This document shows, one piece after another, positions 44,334-52,592 of a stretch of 64,000 nucleotides of DNA. Below the pieces are notes generated by a model, which was not told the origin of the DNA, ran no database searches, and worked only from the letters and a program-made list of their open reading frames with translations. The position numbers were made by a program, and so were the translations under genes. Source of the stretch: Rhizobium sp. 11515TR. Lineage in GTDB: Bacteria > Pseudomonadota > Alphaproteobacteria > Rhizobiales > Rhizobiaceae. Each line of letters begins with the position of its first letter. The first letter of the stretch is position 1. The stretch is from the NCBI RefSeq assembly GCF_002277895.1, contig NZ_CP022998.1, positions 3,939,501 to 4,003,500 on the forward strand, read 5' to 3'.

Positions 44334-44350
44334 AGAAGGCATCCTCAAAT

Positions 44351-47230
44351 TCACTCCGCTGCCTCCATCTTCCCAACGATCCGCCGCGACTGCCGGGCCT
44401 GTTCGTCATACTCGACCTGCCATTGCGACGGACCGTTCGACGGCGAGACCTGCACGGCCGTCACCTTATATTCCGGGCAGTTCGTCGCCCAGTCGGTATA
44501 ATCAGTGGTGATGACGTTCGCCTGCGTATCCGGATGGTGGAAGGTCGTGTAGACGACGCCGGGGGCAACGCGGTCAGTAATCAGCGCACGAAGCGTTGTG
44601 TCGCCGGAGCGGCTACTGAGCCGGATCCAGTCTCCTTCACGGATGCCGCGCTGCTCGGCATCGTGCGGATGGATTTCCAGGCGATCCTCCGCATGCCAGA
44701 CGACATTTTCGGTACGCCGCGTCTGCGCCCCAACATTGTATTGGCTGAGAATACGCCCGGTCGTCAGCAGCAGCGGGAAGCGCGGGCCGGTGCGCTCGTC
44801 AGTCGGGACATATTCGGTGCGGATGAACTTGCCCTTGCCGCGCACGAAGCCATCGACATGCATGATCGGCGAGCCGAGCGGCGTCTTCTCATTGCAGGGC
44901 CACTGCACCGAACCCATCTTTTCCAGATAGTCGTAGGAGACGAGCGCGAAGCTCGGCGTCGTGGCGGCGATCTCGTCCATGATTTCAGACGGATGCGTGT
45001 AATTCCAGCCAAGGCCCATGGCCTGTGCCATCTTCTGCGTCACTTCCCAGTCGGCATAGCCATTGCGCGGGGTCATGACCTTGCGCACGCGGTTGATGCG
45101 GCGCTCGGCATTGGTGAAGGTACCGTCCTTTTCAAGGAAGGTCGAGCCGGGCAGGAAGACGTGAGCATAGTTGGCCGTCTCGTTCAGGAAGAGATCGTGG
45201 ACGACGACGCATTCCATCGCGGCAAGGCCGGCTGCGACATGTTTGGTATCCGGGTCGGACTGGAGAATGTCCTCACCCTGAATGTAGATGCCCTTGAACG
45301 TGCCTTCGACAGCAGCATCCAGCATGTTTGGAATACGCAGGCCCGGCTCGTTGTTGAGCTTCACGCCCCAGAGCTTTTCGAAGATATCGCGGGTCGCATC
45401 GTCGGAGATGTGGCGATAGCCCGGCAGCTCGTGCGGGAAGGAGCCCATGTCACAGGAGCCCTGCACATTGTTCTGTCCGCGCAGCGGGTTCACGCCGACA
45501 CCCGGACGGCCGATATTGCCCGTCACCATGGCAAGATTGGCAATCGCCATGACCGTGGTCGAACCCTGGCTGTGCTCGGTGACGCCGAGGCCATAATAGA
45601 TCGCGCCGTTACCGCCCTTCGCAAAGAGACGAGCGGCTCCGCGTACGAGTTCGGAAGAAACGCCGGTGTATTTTTCCGTTTCCTCCGGGCTGTGCTGCGG
45701 CTCGGAAACGAAGGCGGCCCAATCCTCGAATTCGGACCAGTCGCAGCGTTGCCGGATGAATTTCTCGTCGAACAGGCCTTCGGTGACGATCACATGGGCG
45801 AGCGCGGTCAGCATGGCGACATTGGTGCCCGGCTTCAGCGGCAGGTGATAGCTGGCTTCGACATGCGGTGTGCGCACCAGATCGATGCGGCGCGGATCGA
45901 TGACGATCAGCTTGGCCCCCTGGCGCAGCCGCTTCTTCAGGCGCGAGCCGAAGACCGGATGACCATCCGTCGGATTGGCGCCGATGACGATGACGACATC
46001 GGAATGCTCGACGCTGTCGAAATTCTGCGTGCCGGCCGAGGTTCCGAACGCCTGGCCGAGGCCGTAACCTGTGGGAGAATGGCAGACGCGGGCGCAGGTA
46101 TCGACATTATTGTTGCCGAAGCCGGCGCGCACCAGCTTCTGCACCAGAAAAGTCTCTTCATTGGTGCAGCGCGAAGAGGTGATGCCGCCGACGGAATCGC
46201 GGCCATACTGATATTGCAGCCGCTTGAACTCGGTGGCGATATGGGCAAAGGCCTCGTCCCAGGTCACTTCGCGCCAGGGATCGGTCACCTTCTCGCGGAT
46301 CATCGGGTTGAGGATGCGGTCCTTGTGGGTCGAATAGCCATAGGCGAAGCGGCCCTTGACGCAGGAATGGCCGCGATTGGCCTGGCCGTCCTTCCAGGGC
46401 ACCATGCGCACCAGCTCCTCGCCGCGCATTTCCGCCTTGAAGGAACAGCCGACGCCGCAATAGGCGCAGGTGGTGACGACCGAATGCTCCGGCTGGCCGA
46501 TCGAAATGACCGATTTTTCGGTCAGTGTCGCGGTCGGGCAGGCCTGCACGCAGGCGCCGCAGGAAACGCACTCGCTGTCGATGAAACTCTCATGCATGCC
46601 GGGCGAGACGCGCGAGCCGAAGCCGCGGCCCTCGATCGTCAGCGCAAACGTGCCCTGCACTTCCTCGCAGGCCCGCACGCAGCGCGAGCAGACGATGCAC
46701 TTCGAGGGATCATAGGTGAAATAGGGATTGGACTCGTCCTTCGGCATCCATTTCAGATTGATGTCGCCGTTGTTGCGCGCCTTGACGTGGTTGTCGCCCT
46801 CGTAGCCGTAGCGCACATCGCGCAGGCCGACGGCGCCCGCCATATCCTGCAATTCGCAATCGCCATTGGCGGCGCAGGTCAGACAGTCGAGCGGATGGTC
46901 GGAAATATAGAGCTCCATCACGCCGCGGCGGATATCCTTCAGCCGGCCGGTCTGCGTGTGAACGACGAGGCCGGGTGCGACAGGCGTCGTGCACGAGGCC
47001 GGCGTGCCGTTGCGGCCTTCGATCTCGACGAGACAGAGGCGGCAGGAGCCGAAGGCATCGACCATGTCGGTGGCGCAGAGTTTCGGCACCTGAATGCCTG
47101 CTTCCATCGAAGCGCGCATGATCGACGTGCCCTCGGGCACCGTGATCTGGCGCCCATCAATGGTCAGCGTCACCATGGTTTCGGAGGTGGAGGCCGGCGT
47201 GCCGTAATCGATTTCTGGAACGAGGGACAT
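44351..47230 (-). CDS. fdsA: NAD-linked formate dehydrogenase subunit alpha
   Basis: Catalytic subunit oxidising formate to CO2 at a molybdenum bis-MGD centre; 959 residues, soluble. The N-terminal region is NuoG-like: a [2Fe-2S] domain (~20-100), a His-ligated [4Fe-4S] segment, then two [4Fe-4S] clusters (CIVCSRCVRACEE and CVSCGACVQACPT). The molybdopterin domain starts CAYCGVGCSF. The active-site position reads VCHSPTG, so cysteine rather than selenocysteine. The C-terminal MGD-binding domain is present (LLLTTGRILSQYN, VVYTTFHHPD). It lies five bases after fdsB. Confidence 0.96.
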   Translation of the reverse strand: MSLVPEIDYGTPASTSETMVTLTIDGRQITVPEGTSIMRASMEAGIQVPKLCATDMVDAFGSCRLCLVEIEGRNGTPASCTTPVAPGLVVHTQTGRLKDIRRGVMELYISDHPLDCLTCAANGDCELQDMAGAVGLRDVRYGYEGDNHVKARNNGDINLKWMPKDESNPYFTYDPSKCIVCSRCVRACEEVQGTFALTIEGRGFGSRVSPGMHESFIDSECVSCGACVQACPTATLTEKSVISIGQPEHSVVTTCAYCGVGCSFKAEMRGEELVRMVPWKDGQANRGHSCVKGRFAYGYSTHKDRILNPMIREKVTDPWREVTWDEAFAHIATEFKRLQYQYGRDSVGGITSSRCTNEETFLVQKLVRAGFGNNNVDTCARVCHSPTGYGLGQAFGTSAGTQNFDSVEHSDVVIVIGANPTDGHPVFGSRLKKRLRQGAKLIVIDPRRIDLVRTPHVEASYHLPLKPGTNVAMLTALAHVIVTEGLFDEKFIRQRCDWSEFEDWAAFVSEPQHSPEETEKYTGVSSELVRGAARLFAKGGNGAIYYGLGVTEHSQGSTTVMAIANLAMVTGNIGRPGVGVNPLRGQNNVQGSCDMGSFPHELPGYRHISDDATRDIFEKLWGVKLNNEPGLRIPNMLDAAVEGTFKGIYIQGEDILQSDPDTKHVAAGLAAMECVVVHDLFLNETANYAHVFLPGSTFLEKDGTFTNAERRINRVRKVMTPRNGYADWEVTQKMAQAMGLGWNYTHPSEIMDEIAATTPSFALVSYDYLEKMGSVQWPCNEKTPLGSPIMHVDGFVRGKGKFIRTEYVPTDERTGPRFPLLLTTGRILSQYNVGAQTRRTENVVWHAEDRLEIHPHDAEQRGIREGDWIRLSSRSGDTTLRALITDRVAPGVVYTTFHHPDTQANVITTDYTDWATNCPEYKVTAVQVSPSNGPSQWQVEYDEQARQSRRIVGKMEAAE

Positions 47231-47235
47231 GGGTC

Positions 47236-48792
47236 TTACTCCGCCGCTTCAATCAAGGGAGCCGGAGAAAAATCCTCCGGGAAATGGGTCATCGCGCTCA
47301 TGACGGGATAGGGCGTGAAGCCGCCGAGTGCACAGAGCGAACCGAACTTCATCGTGTTGCAGAGATCGGCGAGCAGAACCCGGTTCTTCTCCGGCTCGAT
47401 CCCTCGCGCGATCTTGTCGGCCGTCTCGACGCCGCGCGTCGAGCCGATGCGGCAGGGCGTGCACTTGCCGCAGCTTTCGACTGCGCAGAATTCCATCGCG
47501 AAACGCGCCTGCTTCAGCATGTCGGCGGTATCGTCGAAGACGACGATGCCGGCATGGCCGATAAGGCCGTCCTTGGCCGCAAACGCTTCATAGTCGAATG
47601 GCGTGTCGAAGAGGGCGCGCGGGAAATAGGCGCCAAGCGGCCCACCCACCTGCACGGCCTTCACCGGTCGGCCTGTCGCCGTGCCACCGCCGATGCGGTC
47701 GACGATGTCGCCGAGCGAAAGGCCGAAGGCCGTCTCGTAAAGGCCGCCATATTTGACGTTGCCGGCGATCTGCAGCGGGATCGTGCCGCGCGACCGACCC
47801 ATGCCGAAATCGCGATAAAAGGCAGCACCCTTGTCCAGGATGACGGGGACAGAGGCGAGCGAGATCACATTGTTGATGACGGTGGGGCAGTTGAAGAGGC
47901 CCTTATGCGCCGGCAACGGCGGCTTGGCGCGCACGATGCCGCGCTTGCCCTCGAGGCTGTTCAAGAGTGCCGTTTCCTCGCCGCAGACATAGGCGCCGGC
48001 GCCGGTGCGGATTTCCATGTCGAAGGCTTTGCCCGAGCCGAGCACGGATGCGCCGAGAATACCGGCCTTGCGCGCGATTTCGACCGCCTCCGTCATCGCG
48101 GCGATCGCATGCGGATATTCCGAGCGCGTATAGACGAAGCCCTTGGTCGCGCCCGTCGCGAGGCCTGCGATCGTCATGCCCTCGATCAGCACGAAGGGGT
48201 CGCCCTCCATGATCATCCGGTCGGCGAAAGTGCCGCTATCGCCCTCGTCCGCGTTGCATACGATGTATTTACGGTCACCCGGCGCATCGAGCACCGTCTT
48301 CCATTTGATGCCGGTTGGGAAGCCCGCACCGCCACGGCCGCGCAGGCCGGAATCGGTGACGTCCTTGACGATATCGCCAGCAGCCATGCCGATGGCGCGA
48401 CGCAGACCTTTCAGGCCGCCATGAGCCTCATAATCCTGCAACGAAAGCGGGTCGGTGATGCCGCAGCGGGCAAAGGTCAGGCGGGTCTGTTCTTTGAGGA
48501 ATGGGAGGCTTTCGACCTCCCCAAGACAGAGCGGATGCTCGCCGCCTCCGGCGAGCCCGGCATCGAATAATGCGGGAACGTCCTTCGCCTTCACCGGTCC
48601 ATAGCCGATGCGCTTGCCGCCAATCTCGACTTCGACCAGAGGTTCGAGCCAGAACATGCCGCGTGAGCCGTTGCGCACGATGCTCGCATCGAGCCCGCGT
48701 TTGGCGATTTCCTGCGCGACCGATCTCGCCACTTTCTCCGCGCCAAGCGAAAGCGCGGCGGCATCGCGAGGGATATAGATGGTGAGCGTCAT
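47236..48792 (-). CDS. fdsB: NAD-linked formate dehydrogenase subunit beta
   Basis: NuoF-like diaphorase subunit holding FMN, a [4Fe-4S] cluster and the NAD site; 518 residues. An N-terminal thioredoxin-like region (~1-110) precedes the NuoF core with RGRGGAGFPTGIKW, CNADEGDSGTFADR, a glycine-rich GAGAYVCGEETALLNSLEG and the cluster ligands CGKCTPCRIGSTRG. Electrons from FdsA reach NAD+ here. Its start overlaps the fdsG stop by four bases and its stop is five bases before fdsA. Confidence 0.95.
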   Translation of the reverse strand: MTLTIYIPRDAAALSLGAEKVARSVAQEIAKRGLDASIVRNGSRGMFWLEPLVEVEIGGKRIGYGPVKAKDVPALFDAGLAGGGEHPLCLGEVESLPFLKEQTRLTFARCGITDPLSLQDYEAHGGLKGLRRAIGMAAGDIVKDVTDSGLRGRGGAGFPTGIKWKTVLDAPGDRKYIVCNADEGDSGTFADRMIMEGDPFVLIEGMTIAGLATGATKGFVYTRSEYPHAIAAMTEAVEIARKAGILGASVLGSGKAFDMEIRTGAGAYVCGEETALLNSLEGKRGIVRAKPPLPAHKGLFNCPTVINNVISLASVPVILDKGAAFYRDFGMGRSRGTIPLQIAGNVKYGGLYETAFGLSLGDIVDRIGGGTATGRPVKAVQVGGPLGAYFPRALFDTPFDYEAFAAKDGLIGHAGIVVFDDTADMLKQARFAMEFCAVESCGKCTPCRIGSTRGVETADKIARGIEPEKNRVLLADLCNTMKFGSLCALGGFTPYPVMSAMTHFPEDFSPAPLIEAAE

Positions 48793-49268
48793 TGGCGCGC
48801 CTCCTTTACGAGGTCGTCGACGCTTTCATCGTCGAGCCGGCCATAGAGCTCGCTGTCGAGCATCGCAGCCGGAGCGCAGGCGCAAAGCCCAAGACAATAG
48901 ACCGGCTCCAGCGTCACACTGCCATCGAGCGTGGTCTGATGGAAATCGATGCCCAAGAGCCGCTTGATACGCTCCGCCAGCGCATCGCTGCCCATCGACT
49001 GACAGGCTTCGGCGCGACAGAGCTTCAGGACATGGCGACCTGCCGAATGATCCCGATAGTCGTGATAGAAGGTCATGACGCCGTGCACTTCGGCGCGCGA
49101 GAGGTTCAACGCCTTGGCAATCAGCGGCAGCGCATCCTGCGGCACATAGCCGAACTCTTCCTGAATCCCGTGCAAGATCGGCAAAAGCGGCCCCTCCATC
49201 GATTTCATGTTGTCGATGATGGTGCCGGCGCGGGTTGCGACATCGCCCGCAGCCTGATTCAAACTCAT
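48789..49268 (-). CDS. fdsG: NAD-linked formate dehydrogenase subunit gamma
   Basis: NuoE-like thioredoxin-fold subunit with one [2Fe-2S] cluster; 159 residues. The four ligands are in CRAEACQSMG (C-x4-C) and CLGLCACAP (C-x3-C). The N-terminal helical part includes PILHGIQEEFGYVPQDALPLIA in two conserved pieces. The ATG at 49268 (MSLNQAAGD) follows GGGAGG; the frame continues upstream to 49334 without a site. First gene of the fdsGBACD operon, overlapping fdsB by four bases. Confidence 0.94.
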   Translation of the reverse strand: MSLNQAAGDVATRAGTIIDNMKSMEGPLLPILHGIQEEFGYVPQDALPLIAKALNLSRAEVHGVMTFYHDYRDHSAGRHVLKLCRAEACQSMGSDALAERIKRLLGIDFHQTTLDGSVTLEPVYCLGLCACAPAAMLDSELYGRLDDESVDDLVKEARQ

Positions 49269-49429
49269 TAGCAGCCTCCCGCGCATAGCTCCGAAGATCG
49301 AAAGCAAATCTTTCGGAAAAGGCCCATGCGGCATTTCCTCCTAGCGCGCGATCGACACGCCACAGCGTTAAGGTCGCAGGGAGAAGGCTGAGGATCAATA
49401 AGGCAGTCTCGTTGCTCGATAGAAAATCT

Positions 49430-50326
49430 CTATCGACTTTTATCCTCTTCCGCGAGCAATCTTGCCTCGTGCAACAAAGCAGAGACGAGGGGCGTGAAGG
49501 GTTCGCGGTGGGTGGCGACCAGGCCGACCAGATGCTCGGCGTCAGGCTCCGTGATTGGGATCTTATGAATATCGGCCGGAAAACCGAAGGAATCAGCAAT
49601 ATTCTTCGGCATAATGCTCGCCCACCGACCGGTCTGCACATGCGAAAACAGCACGATCATCGAATTGGATTCCAGCGTCGGCTTGGCCGTTGCACCTGCC
49701 TCGGCAAGATGCCGATTGATGATGCGGCGATTCTGCATGTCGGCAGTCAATAGACAAAGCCGAAGATCGCCGACTTCCTTCCAGGTGACGGTCTTGCGCT
49801 CGGAAAACGGGCTGCCCGCCGCGGTAATCAGGTGATAGCGCTCGGCATAAAGGGGCACGCTGGTAACCCGGCCGAGCGGCTCGTTTTCCAGATAGGTAAT
49901 GCCGGCATCGATCTCGAGGTTTTCCAGCAGGCTCAGAACCTGCAGCGAATTGCGGGATAGAATGGAGAAGGTGACGTCCGGGTGTCTCTCCTGGAAAGGC
50001 GTGGTGATTTTCTGCACCATGGCAAGCGCTGTCGGAATAGCGGCGATCCGGATATGGCCGGCAAGCCCCTTGCGCGCCGCGCGCATCTCCTCGCGCATGG
50101 TGCGGCTGTCGCCAACGATGCGGCGGGCCCATTCCAGGACACGCTGCCCCTCGGGCGTCAGTCCCTGAAAGCGCGAACCACGGCTGACAAGCATCACGCC
50201 CAGCTGATCCTCCAGCTGGCGGATGGCCGCAGACAGGGTGGGCTGCGTCACCCCACATTCTTCCGCGGCGCGGCCAAAATGCTTCTGATTCGCCAGCGCA
50301 ATGAAGAATTCCAGCTTGTCGATCAT
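49430..50326 (-). CDS. LysR-family regulator upstream of the fds operon
   Basis: A 298-residue LysR-type regulator with a winged helix at the N terminus (FFIALANQKHFGRAAEECGV, TQPTLSAAIRQLEDQLG) and an effector-binding domain from ~90. It lies 161 bp upstream of fdsG and in the same orientation, rather than divergent as is more usual. Control of formate oxidation is likely from position; the inducer may be formate, but this is inference. I cannot identify its operator with confidence. Confidence 0.88.
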   Translation of the reverse strand: MIDKLEFFIALANQKHFGRAAEECGVTQPTLSAAIRQLEDQLGVMLVSRGSRFQGLTPEGQRVLEWARRIVGDSRTMREEMRAARKGLAGHIRIAAIPTALAMVQKITTPFQERHPDVTFSILSRNSLQVLSLLENLEIDAGITYLENEPLGRVTSVPLYAERYHLITAAGSPFSERKTVTWKEVGDLRLCLLTADMQNRRIINRHLAEAGATAKPTLESNSMIVLFSHVQTGRWASIMPKNIADSFGFPADIHKIPITEPDAEHLVGLVATHREPFTPLVSALLHEARLLAEEDKSR

Positions 50327-50396
50327 CCCGCTCTCCCGCGACGAAAGAGTTAGACCGGCAGCATGGCGAGCGCAACATGCAAGACGGCTTCAGAGA

Positions 50397-50735
50397 TCAG
50401 CGATCGGTCTGACAGAAAGCCTTCTGCAGCGAATCAACGACGGCGCAGATTTCCGACCGCGCAACGGCATAGTGGATGAGACGTCCTTCGCGGCGCGTGT
50501 CGACCAGCTTGTCCAGGCGAAGGCGCGCCAAATGCTGCGATACGACGGCTTGCGGCAGATCAAGAAGAGCCTCGAGCTCCATCACCGTTTTCTCGTTCTT
50601 GGCCAACATGAAGAGAATCGCCAGGCGCGTCTCATGCGATAGTGCTTTCAGCAGGGCGCTCGACTTTCGCGCCCTGTCAGTCATTTCCTCAACATCACGT
50701 TCCGCTGCACCGCCCTGCGGTAGAGACGACGACAT
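50397..50735 (-). CDS. ArsR/SmtB-family regulator
   Basis: A 112-residue winged-helix repressor: ALLKALSHETRLAILFMLAK, VMELEALLDLPQAVVSQHLARL (recognition helix) and a wing with TRREGRLIHYAV. There is one Cys near the C terminus (FCQTD) and one in EICAVV, but not the classic metal-binding CVC in the recognition helix, so arsenic or metal sensing is not supported; a redox or sulfur sensor is equally possible. It sits between the LysR and SDR genes on the same strand, with 102 bp to the SDR upstream. Confidence 0.87.
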   Translation of the reverse strand: MSSSLPQGGAAERDVEEMTDRARKSSALLKALSHETRLAILFMLAKNEKTVMELEALLDLPQAVVSQHLARLRLDKLVDTRREGRLIHYAVARSEICAVVDSLQKAFCQTDR

Positions 50736-50837
50736 ATGACAGCCTCTAGTAAGAAATCCCCCAGAGGTATGCTTATAATATTATCAAATCAGAAGCTGAT
50801 TCAAAAAGACACGGAAAACCAAAAAAGGTCCGTTTTA

Positions 50838-51608
50838 TCAGCAGATAAGCTGCCCGCCATTGATCTCGAGCACCTGCCCGGTGATGTAGCCGGAAAGCAG
50901 GGGAGACGCGAGGAAGAGATAAGCGGGCGCGCAATCTTCGGGAGTACCCAGCCGCTGAAGCGGGATCGATTTGCGCGTCAGCTCAAGCTTCTCCCTCGAG
51001 GAATAGCGCTCATGAAAATCGGTTGCTATCGTACCGGGCGAGACGCAGTTGACCCGGATGCCATCAGGCGCCAGCTCGCGCGCCAATGCTTTCGAATAGG
51101 TCGCGACAAAGGCCTTCGATGCGGAATAGATCGCCGATCCTGGGCTGCCGCCGGTTAGTGCCGAAATCGAAACCGTATTGACGATTGCAGCCTGTCCGGC
51201 AGCCCGCAGCAGCGGCAACAATCCTCTCGTCACCTCCATGACGGAAGTCTGATTGAGATGAACGATCTGCTCGTATTGTTCGTCCGTCAGTTCGCCGGCA
51301 GGAAATCGCCCGACCATGGTGCCGGCATTGTTGACGAGCACGTCGATGCGGTCGAAACGCTCGCCGGCAGCGCTGACGAAATCGCGCGTGCCATTGCGGG
51401 CGGCGAAATCGCCGGCAATGAGAAAGGCGCGGCGCTCGGCTTCCGCTTCCATCAGAAAATCAGGCAAATCGCGACCTCCATCGCGGCCGACATGAACAAG
51501 GACATGGGCGCCGCAATCGAGAAACTGGCGCGCGACCTCCAGCCCGATGCCACGGCCGGAGCCGGTGACCACGACGTTGCGATTTTCGAATAGCTTCGGA
51601 TGAAACAC
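50838..51608 (-). CDS. SDR-family oxidoreductase
   Basis: Classical short-chain dehydrogenase, 256 residues. The cofactor motif is TGSGRGIGLEVA, followed by NNAGT and the catalytic Ser (VNTVSISAL) with Tyr/Lys in YSASK. The C-terminal NG GQLIC end is typical of the FabG/glucose-dehydrogenase type (ITGQVLEINGGQLIC). A substrate cannot be assigned. It is divergent from glpR across 97 bp, so GlpR may also control it. Confidence 0.88.
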   Translation of the reverse strand: MFHPKLFENRNVVVTGSGRGIGLEVARQFLDCGAHVLVHVGRDGGRDLPDFLMEAEAERRAFLIAGDFAARNGTRDFVSAAGERFDRIDVLVNNAGTMVGRFPAGELTDEQYEQIVHLNQTSVMEVTRGLLPLLRAAGQAAIVNTVSISALTGGSPGSAIYSASKAFVATYSKALARELAPDGIRVNCVSPGTIATDFHERYSSREKLELTRKSIPLQRLGTPEDCAPAYLFLASPLLSGYITGQVLEINGGQLIC

Positions 51609-51675
51609 GATGACCTCCCCAACCGCACTATTCGCGCGCCGGTAATTGCGGAATTTTCACTTTATCATATGATGA

Positions 51676-51701
51676 CGAAAAAACGAAAGAAAGGGAGCGA
51701 A
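51676..51701. promoter_or_regulatory. CGAA repeats in the SDR-glpR intergenic region
   Basis: Three CGAA tetranucleotides at 51676, 51684 and 51698, just upstream of the glpR start, in an A-rich context. They are the reverse of the TTCG motifs before glpD and may be GlpR operators giving autoregulation. Spacing is irregular (8 and 14 bp). Confidence 0.35.
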
Positions 51702-51705
51702 AACC

Positions 51706-52479
51706 ATGTTCCTGTCCGGGCGTCAGACAGAGATCCTCGAAATCGCCAAGGCGGAGGGCCGCGTGCTGGTGGAAGAGCTGGCAATGCGCTTCTCGGTCAC
51801 GCCGCAGACCATCCGCAAGGACCTGAACGACCTCTGCGACGGGCGCGTACTCTCGCGCGTGCATGGCGGCGCGATTTTTCCCGGCGGAACCGAGAATGTG
51901 AAATATGAGGCAAGACGTTCCATCGCCGCGCCCGAAAAGCATGCGATCGGCCGTGCTGCGGCAAGCCTGATCCCCAACAACAGCTCGCTTTTCATCAATA
52001 TCGGCACGACGACGGAAGCAGTCGGAGAGGCACTCCTTGGCCATCACGAACTAATGGTCATCACCAATAATATCAACGTTGCCAATAAGTTACGCATCTT
52101 CCCATCCATCGAAGTCGTGATTTCCGGCGGCGTCGTGCGCGGCTCGGATGGCGGCATCGTCGGTGAAGCCGCCGTCGATTTCATCAAGCAGTTCAAGGTT
52201 GATTATGCCGTCATCGGCGCCTCCGCCATCGACCCTGACGGCGCGCTTCTGGATTTCGACTTTCGCGAAGTGAAAGTGGCTCAGGCCATCATCGCCAATG
52301 CGCGGCATGTCATTCTCGTCGCCGACAGCACCAAGTTCGAACGAACCGCTCCCGTTCGCATCGGCCATCTATCGCAGGTTCATACCTTCGTAACAGACGA
52401 GTGCAGCATCGAATCCGTGCGCTCCATCGCCGCGGAACATGACGTGCATCTCGTGGAAACCTCTCGCAGATCAGCCTGA
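51706..52479 (+). CDS. glpR: DeoR-family glycerol-3-phosphate regulon repressor
   Basis: A 257-residue DeoR/GlpR regulator. The N-terminal winged helix reads RQTEILEIAKAEGRVLVEELA and VTPQTIRKDLNDLCDGRVLSRVHGG; the C-terminal sugar-phosphate-binding domain (~75-240) has IGTTTEAVGEALLG, VISGGVVRGSDGGIVG and ADSTKFERTAPVR. GlpR proteins repress glycerol-3-phosphate catabolism and are released by glycerol-3-phosphate. Its position 113 bp upstream of glpD, in the same orientation, supports the assignment. The ribosome site is GGGAG (~51693). Confidence 0.92.
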   Translation: MFLSGRQTEILEIAKAEGRVLVEELAMRFSVTPQTIRKDLNDLCDGRVLSRVHGGAIFPGGTENVKYEARRSIAAPEKHAIGRAAASLIPNNSSLFINIGTTTEAVGEALLGHHELMVITNNINVANKLRIFPSIEVVISGGVVRGSDGGIVGEAAVDFIKQFKVDYAVIGASAIDPDGALLDFDFREVKVAQAIIANARHVILVADSTKFERTAPVRIGHLSQVHTFVTDECSIESVRSIAAEHDVHLVETSRRSA

Positions 52480-52504
52480 TCGGCGCGCTTTCCGTCAAGA
52501 AACG

Positions 52505-52550
52505 TTCGTTTGACATTCGTATCTGTTTCGCTTTAGATGGATTAGTTTCG
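52505..52550. promoter_or_regulatory. Candidate glpD promoter with phased TTCG repeats
   Basis: TTCG occurs at 52505, 52516, 52527 and 52547, on one strand, spaced 11, 11 and 20 bp, about one or two helical turns. A perfect -35 hexamer TTGACA (52510-52515) lies between the first two; the -10 near 52533-52539 is weak. DeoR-family operators commonly contain repeated TTCG-like units, so this is a likely GlpR binding site. Confidence 0.5.
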
Positions 52551-52592
52551 ATTTCCATCTTCAGGGGATGGCTGACCTTTGCGGAGGGGCGG

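Noticed and set aside
44351..47230. Selenocysteine in the formate dehydrogenase alpha subunit
   Set aside because: The active-site codon encodes cysteine (VCHSPTG), with no in-frame TGA.
44423..48570. Very long plus-strand frames opposite fdsA and fdsB
   Set aside because: Antisense to well-defined iron-sulfur subunits, with no ribosome sites or domains.
50397..50735. Assigning the ArsR-type gene as nolR or a metal sensor
   Set aside because: The N terminus and recognition helix do not resemble NolR as I know it, and the metal-binding CVC motif is absent.
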